From the NCBI GenBank assembly GCA_041660045.1, contig JBAZXA010000002.1:372001-436000 (forward strand): 64,000 nucleotides of DNA, read 5' to 3'. Under the pieces are notes generated by a model. The model did no database searches. It had not been told where the DNA came from and saw only the letters and a program-made list of their open reading frames with translations. How positions within the stretch are numbered: the first letter of the stretch is position 1; each line of letters begins with the position of its first letter. Origin of the DNA: WM-3-3 sp041660045 (GTDB lineage: Bacteria; Pseudomonadota; Gammaproteobacteria; Methylococcales; Methylomonadaceae). The position numbers and the translations under genes are program-made. This document shows positions 25,866 to 34,156 of this stretch, piece by piece.

Positions 25866-26672
25866 ATGAAACTGAGAGTCAGCTGTAACCTTCGCTTTCG
25901 TATTGAAGATGAAAGTGCTTTAATTTTAATGCTACGTCCTTTCCGTGGTATCCAGCAATGGATACTGCGTGAGACCTACATTATTAAACCCGATGTTATG
26001 GTTACTGAAAGCACGGATAGTTATGGCAATTCATGCCAGCGGTTGGTTGCGCCCAAAGGGAATTTTTTAATCCATAGTTCAGCTGAAGTTATTACTGAAG
26101 AGCATACGGATGACGCGCCAGGTGCATGCTTTGTGGAAATCCAGCGTTTGCCTTATGAGGTATTGCCATTTCTGTTGCCTAGTCGATACTGCGAATCCGA
26201 CAGGTTTGCCGAGCTTGCTAGGGATATAGTTGCTGATGCCCTCCCAGGTTATGACCAAGTGGAAAAAATTGCTGGCTGGGTTAAAGATACCATCCAATAT
26301 CTTCCTGGTTCTAGCGATTTCCCCTTTTCCGCGATGGAAATTTACAGTCGCAGCCATGGCGTTTGCCGAGATCTTGCCCATTTAGGTATAGCCTTATGTC
26401 GAAGTATAAGCATACCGGCGCGTATTGTGGTGGGGTATTTATATGCTTTGGAACCGATGGATTTACATGCTTGGTTTGAGGCTTATGTGGGTGACCGTTG
26501 GTATACATTTGACCCGACGCAACGTAGTTTAAAAGGTGGTAGGGTGATTGTGGCTTTTGGTCGGGATGCGGCTGATGTTGCTGTTTTTCACCAGTTTGGT
26601 TTTGGTTGCATCCTAAATAATATGGATGTGAAAGTAGATCGAATGGATTACCATAATTACTCTCATCTATAA
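25866..26672 (+). CDS. transglutaminase-like cysteine peptidase, second small paralogue
   Basis: The 268-residue protein is the third transglutaminase-fold protein of the cluster. Its N-terminal beta domain is shorter (MKLRVSCNLRFRIEDESALILMLRPF). The triad is Cys167 in SHGVCRDLAHLG, His201 in MDLHAWFEAY and Asp216 in TFDPTQRS. Identity with the 24106-25011 protein appears low outside the triad, so they are old paralogues and not a recent duplication. No signal peptide is visible. It lies between the ParA-like and Anbu genes. Having three such enzymes in one cluster suggests distinct substrates or successive cleavages. Confidence 0.92.
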   Translation: MKLRVSCNLRFRIEDESALILMLRPFRGIQQWILRETYIIKPDVMVTESTDSYGNSCQRLVAPKGNFLIHSSAEVITEEHTDDAPGACFVEIQRLPYEVLPFLLPSRYCESDRFAELARDIVADALPGYDQVEKIAGWVKDTIQYLPGSSDFPFSAMEIYSRSHGVCRDLAHLGIALCRSISIPARIVVGYLYALEPMDLHAWFEAYVGDRWYTFDPTQRSLKGGRVIVAFGRDAADVAVFHQFGFGCILNNMDVKVDRMDYHNYSHL

Positions 26673-26782
26673 GGTTTTACTTAATATATTCATATGGGTT
26701 TAAAAATATAATGCGTTTATTTCTGGATAAGAATTCCTGCCTAGGCTAAAATGATGTCCGTACTTGCCCATAAATTTAGCCA

Positions 26783-27538
26783 ATGACCTATTGTATTGCC
26801 GCTTCTATTAACGAAGGCCTTATTCTGGTTTCTGATTCAAGAACCAATGCTGGTATTGACAATGTTAGTACTTATAGCAAGATGCACGCATTCGATACAT
26901 TCTCAGACCGTAAAATTGTTCTGCTCTCGGCAGGTAATTTGGCGACAACACAAGCCGTATTAGAACAATTACACCGTGATAAAATTAAAAATGTAACGGT
27001 GAATATGAATACTGTCGAATGCTTGTCTGAAGCTGCCACGTATTTAGGCCAAGTCAGCTTAGAAAAACAAAAGCAACATATCAATTCTGAAGGCCAAACC
27101 GCGTTCAATCCCTCGGCAAGTTTTATTGTTGCTGGTCAAATTGGCAGTGAGCCACATGGTGCATACATGGTTTATGCCGAGGGCAATAGCATTACCACTT
27201 CGGCTAATACGCCATTTTTGCAAGTTGGCGAAAACAAATATGGCAAGCCAGTTTTGGATCGCTTCTTAAAGCTTGAAACATCAATTGCTGAAGCTGCGCG
27301 GTGTTGCTTAGTATCTATGGATTCAACCATACGCAGTAACGCTAGCGTAGGGCCACCAGTAGAAATGTTAATCTATCGGGCAAATAGTTTTGTGTTTGCC
27401 GAGTATTATTGTTTTGAAGCCGATGATGAATATTTTTTACAAATGCGCCGTAGTTGGGAAAATGAATTACGTGAAGCATTTGCAGCCTTACCTGATTTAA
27501 CTCCCGATTTAATTAAACCTATGCAAGCAGCGCTTTAA
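26783..27538 (+). CDS. Anbu proteasome-like (Ntn) hydrolase
   Basis: The 251-residue protein begins MTYCIAASINEGLILVSDSRTNAG. Removal of Met would expose Thr as the N-terminal nucleophile, as in proteasome beta subunits. DNVSTYSKMHAF, DRKIVLLSAGNLATTQAV and ASFIVAGQIG are typical of Anbu (ancestral beta subunit, COG3484). Anbu forms open helical or ring-like oligomers, and its genes commonly neighbour circularly permuted ATP-grasp, alpha-E and transglutaminase genes, exactly as here. It is the last gene of the cluster. The natural substrate of Anbu is unknown; degrading or processing the ligated peptide is the usual inference. A weak hairpin follows it. Confidence 0.93.
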   Translation: MTYCIAASINEGLILVSDSRTNAGIDNVSTYSKMHAFDTFSDRKIVLLSAGNLATTQAVLEQLHRDKIKNVTVNMNTVECLSEAATYLGQVSLEKQKQHINSEGQTAFNPSASFIVAGQIGSEPHGAYMVYAEGNSITTSANTPFLQVGENKYGKPVLDRFLKLETSIAEAARCCLVSMDSTIRSNASVGPPVEMLIYRANSFVFAEYYCFEADDEYFLQMRRSWENELREAFAALPDLTPDLIKPMQAAL

Positions 27539-27549
27539 GCCTAAATGCA

Positions 27550-27573
27550 ACAGGTTTTATGTCTCATACCTGT
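27550..27573. terminator. weak hairpin between convergent anbu and kinase genes
   Basis: ACAGGT (27550-27555) and ACCTGT (27568-27573) can form a six-base stem with a 12-base loop between the two convergent genes. There is no clean T-run on either side, so a terminator role is uncertain. Confidence 0.3.
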
Positions 27574-27618
27574 CGTTATTAAATTAAAACGCAAGCCAAT
27601 TCTAGCTGTTAAAGTTGC

Positions 27619-30600
27619 TTAACTGGCTCTGTTGATGCTCAAATATTCAAATTGAAGTACTAAGTTAGGAAAATCAGATAGCATTTTCTTGATTTCAAGG
27701 ATATCAAAACTATCGATATGGCTATCGAGTTCAGTTGCATAATCATATATTTGAGGTATTGGACAAAATTCTGCCAAAGTAGTAAGTTCTTTAGTAAATT
27801 CACTCATTTCAGAAATATTATTGCTCCGGCCTATTTTTTCGCATTTATGACTTAAATGCTTTAGTTTAGGTAATATTTCCAGTAATTTATTGGCATCTTC
27901 TTCATTAAGACTCAATTTTGACAATGCCATAAGTTCTGTTGATTGATATTGATGTGGTAGAAACTTGGCCAATTCCTTAACTAATTCGGCTTTCAACACG
28001 GGTTTTCTTAAATAACCATCAAAGTTTGCGCTTTTTACCCGCTCATAATCATCCCGCATTACAGATGCAGTTAAGGCGATAATGGGGACATCCAAAAATG
28101 ATTTGATTTGTTCAGCAGCTTGGTAACCGTCCATAACGGGCATACGGATATCCATAATGATAAGGTCAATTTTTTCAGTTTTAGAAAGAGTAATGGCAGA
28201 AAGCCCATTTTCGGCTTCAAACACCACTAAGTTAGTACCTTTAAAGCTTTCTTTTAATAGGTCGCGGTTATCACTTACATCATCCACAACTAATATGACG
28301 GAAGGTAGGAACTCAATGGCAGGTGTATATGCCTGTGGTGTACTGATGTTATTTTCAGAAAAAACTGAAGGCACATCGACATCTAATAACTGCAGGGTAA
28401 AAGTGGTGCCAGTACCCAGTTGGCTAGCCACTAAAATTCGGCCCCCCATCATTTCGATTAAGCGTTGGCTAATCGCTAAACCTAAGCCCGTGCCGCCATA
28501 TTTTTTATTATCTTGACCTTCTGATTGTTCAAATTCAGCAAAAATAAGTTTTTGTTGATCTGGCGGTATACCAACCCCCGTGTCTTCAATATCGATCAAT
28601 AAATCAAGTTTGCTGTGGATTTCATCTTCATTGTCTGTCCTAGCTTTTAGGCGGACATAGCCTTGCTCGGTAAACTTAACGGCGTTCCCGATAAGGTTGA
28701 ACAAAATTTGCCGTATGCGCGTGTCATCCAATAATAAATATTCAGGAATTTTGGGGTCTATTTCTAAAATGAAATCGAGTTTTTTTTCGGCCATTTTTAG
28801 CATAAAAACATGGCTAAGTTCGGTAAATAAATGGTGGGGATTACAAACTTTTTTTTCGATACGGAGTTTGCCAGCTTCTATTTTGGATAGATCTAAAATA
28901 TCATTGATTAAAGCCAGTAAATTTTGGCCAGCAGACTGGATGGTTTTTGCGAATGATTTAAGCTTGGGGTCGTTTATTTGCTCATTCAGAAGTTCTGTAA
29001 AGCCTATAATTGCATTTAAGGGTGTGCGGATTTCATGGCTCATGTTAGCTAAAAATGTCGATTTAGCACGGTTAGCTTGTTCAGCTTGCAACATTGCTTT
29101 TTCTAACTCTAGAACAGCCAATTTGCGAGCAGTAACATCCTTATTTACGCCAATAATTTTGTTGATTTTATGATTAATATATAGGCTGCTGGCGTTGCAA
29201 TCGATGGTCAAACGTTTTTGGTCTGGCCTGATAAATTGGAATTCGATATGCTGGTGCACTTCTGTAGATTTCAACGATTCAAAGGCTTCTCGTACACGAG
29301 TACGATCATCAATAGCAACAAAACTAAGCCAATTTTCAAATGGCATCTTGTCTTGCCTGATTAAGCCGAAAATTTGATAGGATTTATCATCAAACAAAAA
29401 GCTAAAATTTGCCGACAGATCTAGTTCCCAAACACCTAGCTCGGCGAGCTCCGTGGCCAGCGCAAAACGTTCATTTAAGAGATTAATTTTTTCTTCGGAT
29501 TGCTTCCTGTGGGTAATTTCTTTGGCCATGCGCCAATTCCAAAAAAGCATATAGGCCATTATGCCTAAAAAGATAATAGCCGCTTTAATAAGGGCGGAAT
29601 AGTCAAGTTCTTCCAGAATTTGATTATTGCCCCAAATATCGTTGATCGTTTGTTTTTCTTTTGGGCTAATAGCATTAAGGGCTTTATTAAATATAGGCAC
29701 TAATGGTGAAAACTCCTTAGACATACCAAAGCCGAGTTGGCTTTGAAATTCGGTTTTGCCAACCACTCTAACATTGTTGATATTTTGTGCGTTAATTTGA
29801 TAACTGACTTGGGCCAAAGTGGCAATTAAAGCATCAACTTTACCCGTGGATACTGCGGTTAAACCTTCTTCAACACTGTCAACCCAGTAAAAATGTATGT
29901 CTGGGTATTGTCTTAGGATAGGTGGGTTATAACCATAATCTCTAACTAAGGCCAGCTTAAGATGTTTAATTTGTTCAATATTGTCCACATAAATAGCCTG
30001 GTCACGCATGCTAATGACGATTGGGCTGCTAAGATAGGCTTGGGTAAATTGAAGCTCAGATGATAAATCGGAATCAATTGTTTCCGATATAATATCCACA
30101 TCGCCATTTTTTATTTTAGCCAGTGATTGGTTCCAGCTCTGGGAAGGCGAGATATCAATGCTTATGCCTAATTTTGCTTGGATGAGTTTTAAATATTCAG
30201 CCACAATACCCCTGTAGTGGCCTTTTTTATCGAAACCTTCATATGGTAGCCAGTTAGGGTCTCCTGTAAAGCGAATATGGGGATGTTCAGCTAACCATTT
30301 TTGTTCTTCAGATGTTAGCTCTATCAGATTGCGGTCATGACCAACAATTTGATCTTCTAAGGCATAGAATGAGTTGTTATTAATCTTGCCGTGATCTATC
30401 AAGCCTAACCGTACGTAATCCTCCGCTGTTTGTTGATATCGGTTTGGGTCAATTGAGCCTAGTTTTAACAGCTCAGGGATAATCATCTGCCGGGTCATAT
30501 TGGCCTCATATTGTAATCGCCCTAACGACAGCGCAGGATTATATTTGCTGTTTATTGGTTTTATGAGTTCAACGGGGTGATCGAGTGCGTATTGCCAACC

Positions 30601-31341
30601 CTTAATGCTAGCAAGACTCATTTTTTTTACGCGTTCTGGGTGTTTGGTTAATTCTTCTTGGTTGGTGAATAAATTATCGCCATAAAAGTCAATGCCATAA
30701 TTTTGTGGGTTAATAATATTGATGTCGATACCTTGCACTTGAAATTGATACGGTTGACTAGTCAAATAGGCTGAGACGACATCAATTTTTCCATCAATTA
30801 AGTCTTGGTAATGAGATGGTTCAAAAGGTGCATTTATGATTTTTGAAGTGCCACCTATTGTTTTTAACAATAAAGCGCTCAGTGGAGCGGCATCACCTGC
30901 GTTGCTTAGGCTATAGGCCACTTTTTTGGCAATCATTTCGTAGGGGCTAATAATGCCAGAAGAACGCAGTGAGATAAAAATTAAGGGGGAATGTTGAAAA
31001 AACTGGTTCACTAAAACCACTGGCTCACCTTGGAGGTGATAAATCAGCAAGCTACTGTCTGAGGTACCGTATTCAGATTCCCCTGCTAAAACCTGTTTGA
31101 CGAAATCTTTTTTGAAATTTAATTCTTTTAGGTTTACATCTAAGCCTTCGTCTTTATAAAAGCCTTTCTCGATTGCGGCATAATAGCCAGCAAATTGAAA
31201 GCTATGTTGCCATTTTAATTGTAAGTTGATTTTTTCAAGACGAGGGCTGTCAGCAAAACAATTTGTAGATAATGCAAGCGTTAAGCAAATGTACTTTGAA
31301 AGTGTCGTGCCAAAAGGGTAGGGCTTGAACAACGCAGGCAT
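27619..31341 (-). CDS. hybrid histidine kinase with two periplasmic solute-binding domains
   Basis: The 1240-residue sensor has a signal peptide (about 1-30, ending NCFA). An NMT1/THI5-like binding domain (about 33-330; LQLKWQHSFQFAGYYAAIEKGFYKDEGLDV) and a second bacterial solute-binding domain of family 3 (about 345-570; IRFTGDPNWLPYEGFDKKGHYRGIVAEYLKLI) follow. One membrane helix (about 583-600) leads to a PAS domain (about 625-740). The kinase core has HisKA (His769 in MSHEIRTPLNAI) and HATPase_c (NLIGNAVKFTEQG, GTGLGLAISQRLIEMMGG). A receiver domain with Asp1064 (LIIMDIRMPVMDG) is followed by a C-terminal helical region like an Hpt domain but without a clear conserved His. NMT1-like domains bind pyrimidine or amine-like ligands. 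It shares an operon with the HD-GYP regulator, lying 61 bases downstream of it. Confidence 0.92.
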   Translation of the reverse strand: MPALFKPYPFGTTLSKYICLTLALSTNCFADSPRLEKINLQLKWQHSFQFAGYYAAIEKGFYKDEGLDVNLKELNFKKDFVKQVLAGESEYGTSDSSLLIYHLQGEPVVLVNQFFQHSPLIFISLRSSGIISPYEMIAKKVAYSLSNAGDAAPLSALLLKTIGGTSKIINAPFEPSHYQDLIDGKIDVVSAYLTSQPYQFQVQGIDINIINPQNYGIDFYGDNLFTNQEELTKHPERVKKMSLASIKGWQYALDHPVELIKPINSKYNPALSLGRLQYEANMTRQMIIPELLKLGSIDPNRYQQTAEDYVRLGLIDHGKINNNSFYALEDQIVGHDRNLIELTSEEQKWLAEHPHIRFTGDPNWLPYEGFDKKGHYRGIVAEYLKLIQAKLGISIDISPSQSWNQSLAKIKNGDVDIISETIDSDLSSELQFTQAYLSSPIVISMRDQAIYVDNIEQIKHLKLALVRDYGYNPPILRQYPDIHFYWVDSVEEGLTAVSTGKVDALIATLAQVSYQINAQNINNVRVVGKTEFQSQLGFGMSKEFSPLVPIFNKALNAISPKEKQTINDIWGNNQILEELDYSALIKAAIIFLGIMAYMLFWNWRMAKEITHRKQSEEKINLLNERFALATELAELGVWELDLSANFSFLFDDKSYQIFGLIRQDKMPFENWLSFVAIDDRTRVREAFESLKSTEVHQHIEFQFIRPDQKRLTIDCNASSLYINHKINKIIGVNKDVTARKLAVLELEKAMLQAEQANRAKSTFLANMSHEIRTPLNAIIGFTELLNEQINDPKLKSFAKTIQSAGQNLLALINDILDLSKIEAGKLRIEKKVCNPHHLFTELSHVFMLKMAEKKLDFILEIDPKIPEYLLLDDTRIRQILFNLIGNAVKFTEQGYVRLKARTDNEDEIHSKLDLLIDIEDTGVGIPPDQQKLIFAEFEQSEGQDNKKYGGTGLGLAISQRLIEMMGGRILVASQLGTGTTFTLQLLDVDVPSVFSENNISTPQAYTPAIEFLPSVILVVDDVSDNRDLLKESFKGTNLVVFEAENGLSAITLSKTEKIDLIIMDIRMPVMDGYQAAEQIKSFLDVPIIALTASVMRDDYERVKSANFDGYLRKPVLKAELVKELAKFLPHQYQSTELMALSKLSLNEEDANKLLEILPKLKHLSHKCEKIGRSNNISEMSEFTKELTTLAEFCPIPQIYDYATELDSHIDSFDILEIKKMLSDFPNLVLQFEYLSINRAS

Positions 31342-31402
31342 GGTTGTTAAGAGGGGGCGGTGTACAGATCGTAAACTAAGACGGCCATTGGACTAGGGCT
31401 TA

Positions 31403-32458
31403 TTATTTAGATTCTGCTATGGCGATAAATTCTTCCCGATGGGCTAAGAAAATGTCGACTAGCTCTGGATCAAAATGGGTGCTTCTATTTTCTATTATGT
31501 AAGCGATGACATTGTCAATATTCCAAGCATCTTTGTAGCGTCTAGAATGGGTTAAGGCATCAAAAACATCAGCTAACGCGACTATGCGGCCATAAATATG
31601 AATATCACTACCTTTAAGCCCTTGAGGGTAGCCAGTGCCATCCCATTTTTCATGATGTTGATGTGCTATGATGGCTGCAGCTTTAATGAGCTTGCGGTCT
31701 GATCCTTGCAAAAGTTGATAAGCGTTACCGGCATGTTTTTTCATGATGTTAAATTCTTCTTCGGTATACCGCCCGGGCTTATGAAGAATCTCGGAAGGGA
31801 TAGTCATCTTGCCGATATCGTGCATAGGGGCGGCATGAAAAATTGTTTCCACATCATCATTGTTTAATGAAGGGTGATATTTGGCTAGTAAAGCTGAAGT
31901 ATCTGATACGCGTTTAATATGCTTACCAGTCTCGTCCGAGGTGGCTTCCATAAGCTCTGTCAGCATATAGATCATTTCTTTTTGATTGTCTTCTAATTCA
32001 GTCAACAATCTTTGCCGTTCCTGTCTAGCTTTATTTTTTAGCTCAATATTATACTGGCAAAGCAGTTCCCGGGCATGGTAGAGCTCTATGTGCGTGCGTA
32101 CCCGTGCCAGTAGTTCATTGGCATGAAACGGCTTGGTAATATAATCAACAGCACCAAGTTCGAATGCTCTGGTAATTGAATCAATATCGATTTTAGCGGT
32201 TAAGATGATTATAGGGATATTTTGGGTTAGCGGATTGGATTTTAGGGTTTCACAAACGGCAAAGCCATCTAGGCCTGGCATCATGATATCCAGTAGGATT
32301 AAATCGAAATTCCCATTTTCCTCATGGACAAGACGTAGCGCTTCTGCGCCATTATCAGCAAACGAAAAGTCATAGCTATCCTCTTTTAATATATTCATGG
32401 CAACACGAATATTGTCAATAACATCGTCAACAATCAAAAGGCGGCTAGGTGATAGCAT
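31403..32458 (-). CDS. response regulator with HD-GYP output domain
   Basis: The 351-residue protein has an N-terminal receiver domain (phosphoacceptor Asp57 in FDLILLDIMMPGLDG, Lys109 in YITKPF). A short coiled-coil linker (about 128-170) and an HD-GYP domain follow. The latter shows His213-Asp214 in AAPMHDIGK and the GYP triad at 276-278 (WDGTGYPQGLKG). HD-GYP proteins with these residues hydrolyse cyclic di-GMP. It is the first gene of a two-gene operon with the large hybrid kinase, so the kinase's periplasmic ligand probably controls c-di-GMP turnover. The ATG at 32458 lies at the edge of a divergent promoter region shared with the sigma factor gene. Confidence 0.93.
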   Translation of the reverse strand: MLSPSRLLIVDDVIDNIRVAMNILKEDSYDFSFADNGAEALRLVHEENGNFDLILLDIMMPGLDGFAVCETLKSNPLTQNIPIIILTAKIDIDSITRAFELGAVDYITKPFHANELLARVRTHIELYHARELLCQYNIELKNKARQERQRLLTELEDNQKEMIYMLTELMEATSDETGKHIKRVSDTSALLAKYHPSLNNDDVETIFHAAPMHDIGKMTIPSEILHKPGRYTEEEFNIMKKHAGNAYQLLQGSDRKLIKAAAIIAHQHHEKWDGTGYPQGLKGSDIHIYGRIVALADVFDALTHSRRYKDAWNIDNVIAYIIENRSTHFDPELVDIFLAHREEFIAIAESK

Positions 32459-32771
32459 AGAAGTGATCCGCTATAAATCAAATAAGCATAGCAACAAATT
32501 ATTTTATTGTCTAACTTAGCGCTTGACCCTTAATTTTAGTTAAAAATTAATCATTTATTTTTAGCTGGTTAGCAGAATTTCATTCTTGTTCATATTTTGT
32601 CAAATTAATATTTGACAGCGTTAAGGTTTAGGGCTATCGTTAAACAAAAGCTATAGTTAATAAAACTAATAGTCACTCATGTTGTCTGATTGATATATAA
32701 AAAATGACGAATAAGTTTGTTTTTATAAAATCAATCAATACTTACCAAGCTTTCGTCGGAGGATTTGGTGT
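32459..32771. promoter_or_regulatory. divergent promoter region with a perfect 20-bp palindrome
   Basis: The 313-base gap between the HD-GYP and sigma-factor genes contains TGTCAAAT (32598-32605), four bases, then ATTTGACA (32610-32617). This is a perfect two-fold symmetric 20-bp site roughly midway between the two genes. It could be an operator acting on both. The ATG of the sigma gene is preceded by a strong GGAGG at about 32758-32762. I see no unambiguous promoter hexamers. Confidence 0.5.
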
Positions 32772-34103
32772 ATGGCGTCCCTAACAAAACGAATAGTTCA
32801 ACCCGTTGAGGCTACCCCGTATGTCGAGGGTAACAAAAAAACTCAATCAGTTAATGCAGTTGATTCATCAAATTTTGAGTTAGCTAGCAAATTACAGGCT
32901 TGTAAGGCAGATTTAATTTTTATCCTTTCCCAACACCCATTAGTCGGTTCGTGGTTGGTCAATAAATATGGCCAAGATAAGCCAGAAAAAAAACTTGATA
33001 CGGATGATGATATTTCAGAAGCTAATCCACAGCCAGCCGATAGTCTAGCTGACATAAAACAGCGTTTAAGTGTCTTGAAAGAGTTTGTCTGTAAAGAATA
33101 TGATGTAAATACATTAGATTTTCAGCAGCAGTCATTAGCTTTGGCAATTGCCCAATATCCCTTTGGGTTTGAAGATATTATCCAACTTGTGGACATAATT
33201 CTGAGTTTATTTAAGATTCAAATTGAAGGTAAGCGACTACAAAATAAAAAGATTGACCAACGTTTAGCTTTAATCAAACAGCGAAATTTTTTAAATTTAA
33301 ATGTTAGTGAAAAATCACTGTCCTACCTTACCGGAAAGTTGACTCAAGCTAGTATGTTGGATCTCATCAATAAGGAAAGCCAATGGCTTAATGCGCGCAA
33401 AAAATTAGCGGCTGCAAATTCAGGGTTGGTTTTATTTATAGCCAATCAATACAAAGGTGGCTTTATGGAATTTGAAGATTTAGTCCAAGAAGGCCAAACC
33501 GGTTTATTAAAGGCGGTAGATAAATATGACCATCACCTAGGTTTTCAATTTTCTACCTATGCCAGTTATTGGATACGTCAAGCCATTTCCAGAGGGCTGA
33601 CACGTTCAGAGCGGGTGGTGCGTTTGCCGTTTGGTCAGATGGCTGCTATCAGTAAAGTATACCGGGCAAAAGATGAATATATAGCCATGTATGGCCGAGA
33701 GCCCGGTCGACAAGAGCTTGCTGATTTCAGCCAGTTAACCATCGAAGATATTAATACTGTGCTTTCGATTTCGCAAAATGTTATTCCACTTGAACCTAAT
33801 GAGGAAGAGGAAGAAGCAATTGCCCCCATAAACTTTTTAGAGCAGAATTCATTCAAACATGCGTTTACTAAAATGGCAGAATTTGAATTAAATGGTTTGA
33901 TTCAAGATGCAATTGCAGGCTTGAGCGAGCGTGAGGCGCAAGTGATTTGCTGCCGCTTTGGTGTTAATTTAGATGAAGAAATGACATTTCAGGAAATAGG
34001 AACCCGGCTTAATCTCACTAGGGAACGGGTCAGGCAGATTCAAGTTGTTGCCTTAAACAAAATAAAAAATAATTTTGGCGAACAGCTGATGTGTTTTTTG
34101 TGA
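32772..34103 (+). CDS. sigma-70 family RNA polymerase sigma factor with unusual N-terminal half
   Basis: The 443-residue protein has recognisable sigma regions from about residue 205. Region 2 reads RKKLAAANSGLVLFIANQY, FEDLVQEGQTGLLKAVDKYD and FQFSTYASYWIRQAISRGLTRSERVVRLP. Region 3 contains YGREPGRQELADFSQLTIEDI. Region 4 reads LSEREAQVICCRFGVN and MTFQEIGTRLNLTRERVRQIQVVALNKIK. This fits a group 2 (RpoD-like, non-essential) sigma. The first 200 residues carry no region 1.2 that I can recognise; they are acidic and then helical, and seem lineage-specific. A GGAGG ribosome binding site sets the start. It lies 53 bases upstream of ftsH, so the two may be co-transcribed, suggesting a stress or proteostasis link. 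It is not plainly RpoS or RpoH. Confidence 0.88.
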   Translation: MASLTKRIVQPVEATPYVEGNKKTQSVNAVDSSNFELASKLQACKADLIFILSQHPLVGSWLVNKYGQDKPEKKLDTDDDISEANPQPADSLADIKQRLSVLKEFVCKEYDVNTLDFQQQSLALAIAQYPFGFEDIIQLVDIILSLFKIQIEGKRLQNKKIDQRLALIKQRNFLNLNVSEKSLSYLTGKLTQASMLDLINKESQWLNARKKLAAANSGLVLFIANQYKGGFMEFEDLVQEGQTGLLKAVDKYDHHLGFQFSTYASYWIRQAISRGLTRSERVVRLPFGQMAAISKVYRAKDEYIAMYGREPGRQELADFSQLTIEDINTVLSISQNVIPLEPNEEEEEAIAPINFLEQNSFKHAFTKMAEFELNGLIQDAIAGLSEREAQVICCRFGVNLDEEMTFQEIGTRLNLTRERVRQIQVVALNKIKNNFGEQLMCFL

Positions 34104-34156
34104 ATCACAGTTTTTGTACTAATGTGTAAGTATCAGCCTGAACGAGGAGAGAGACG

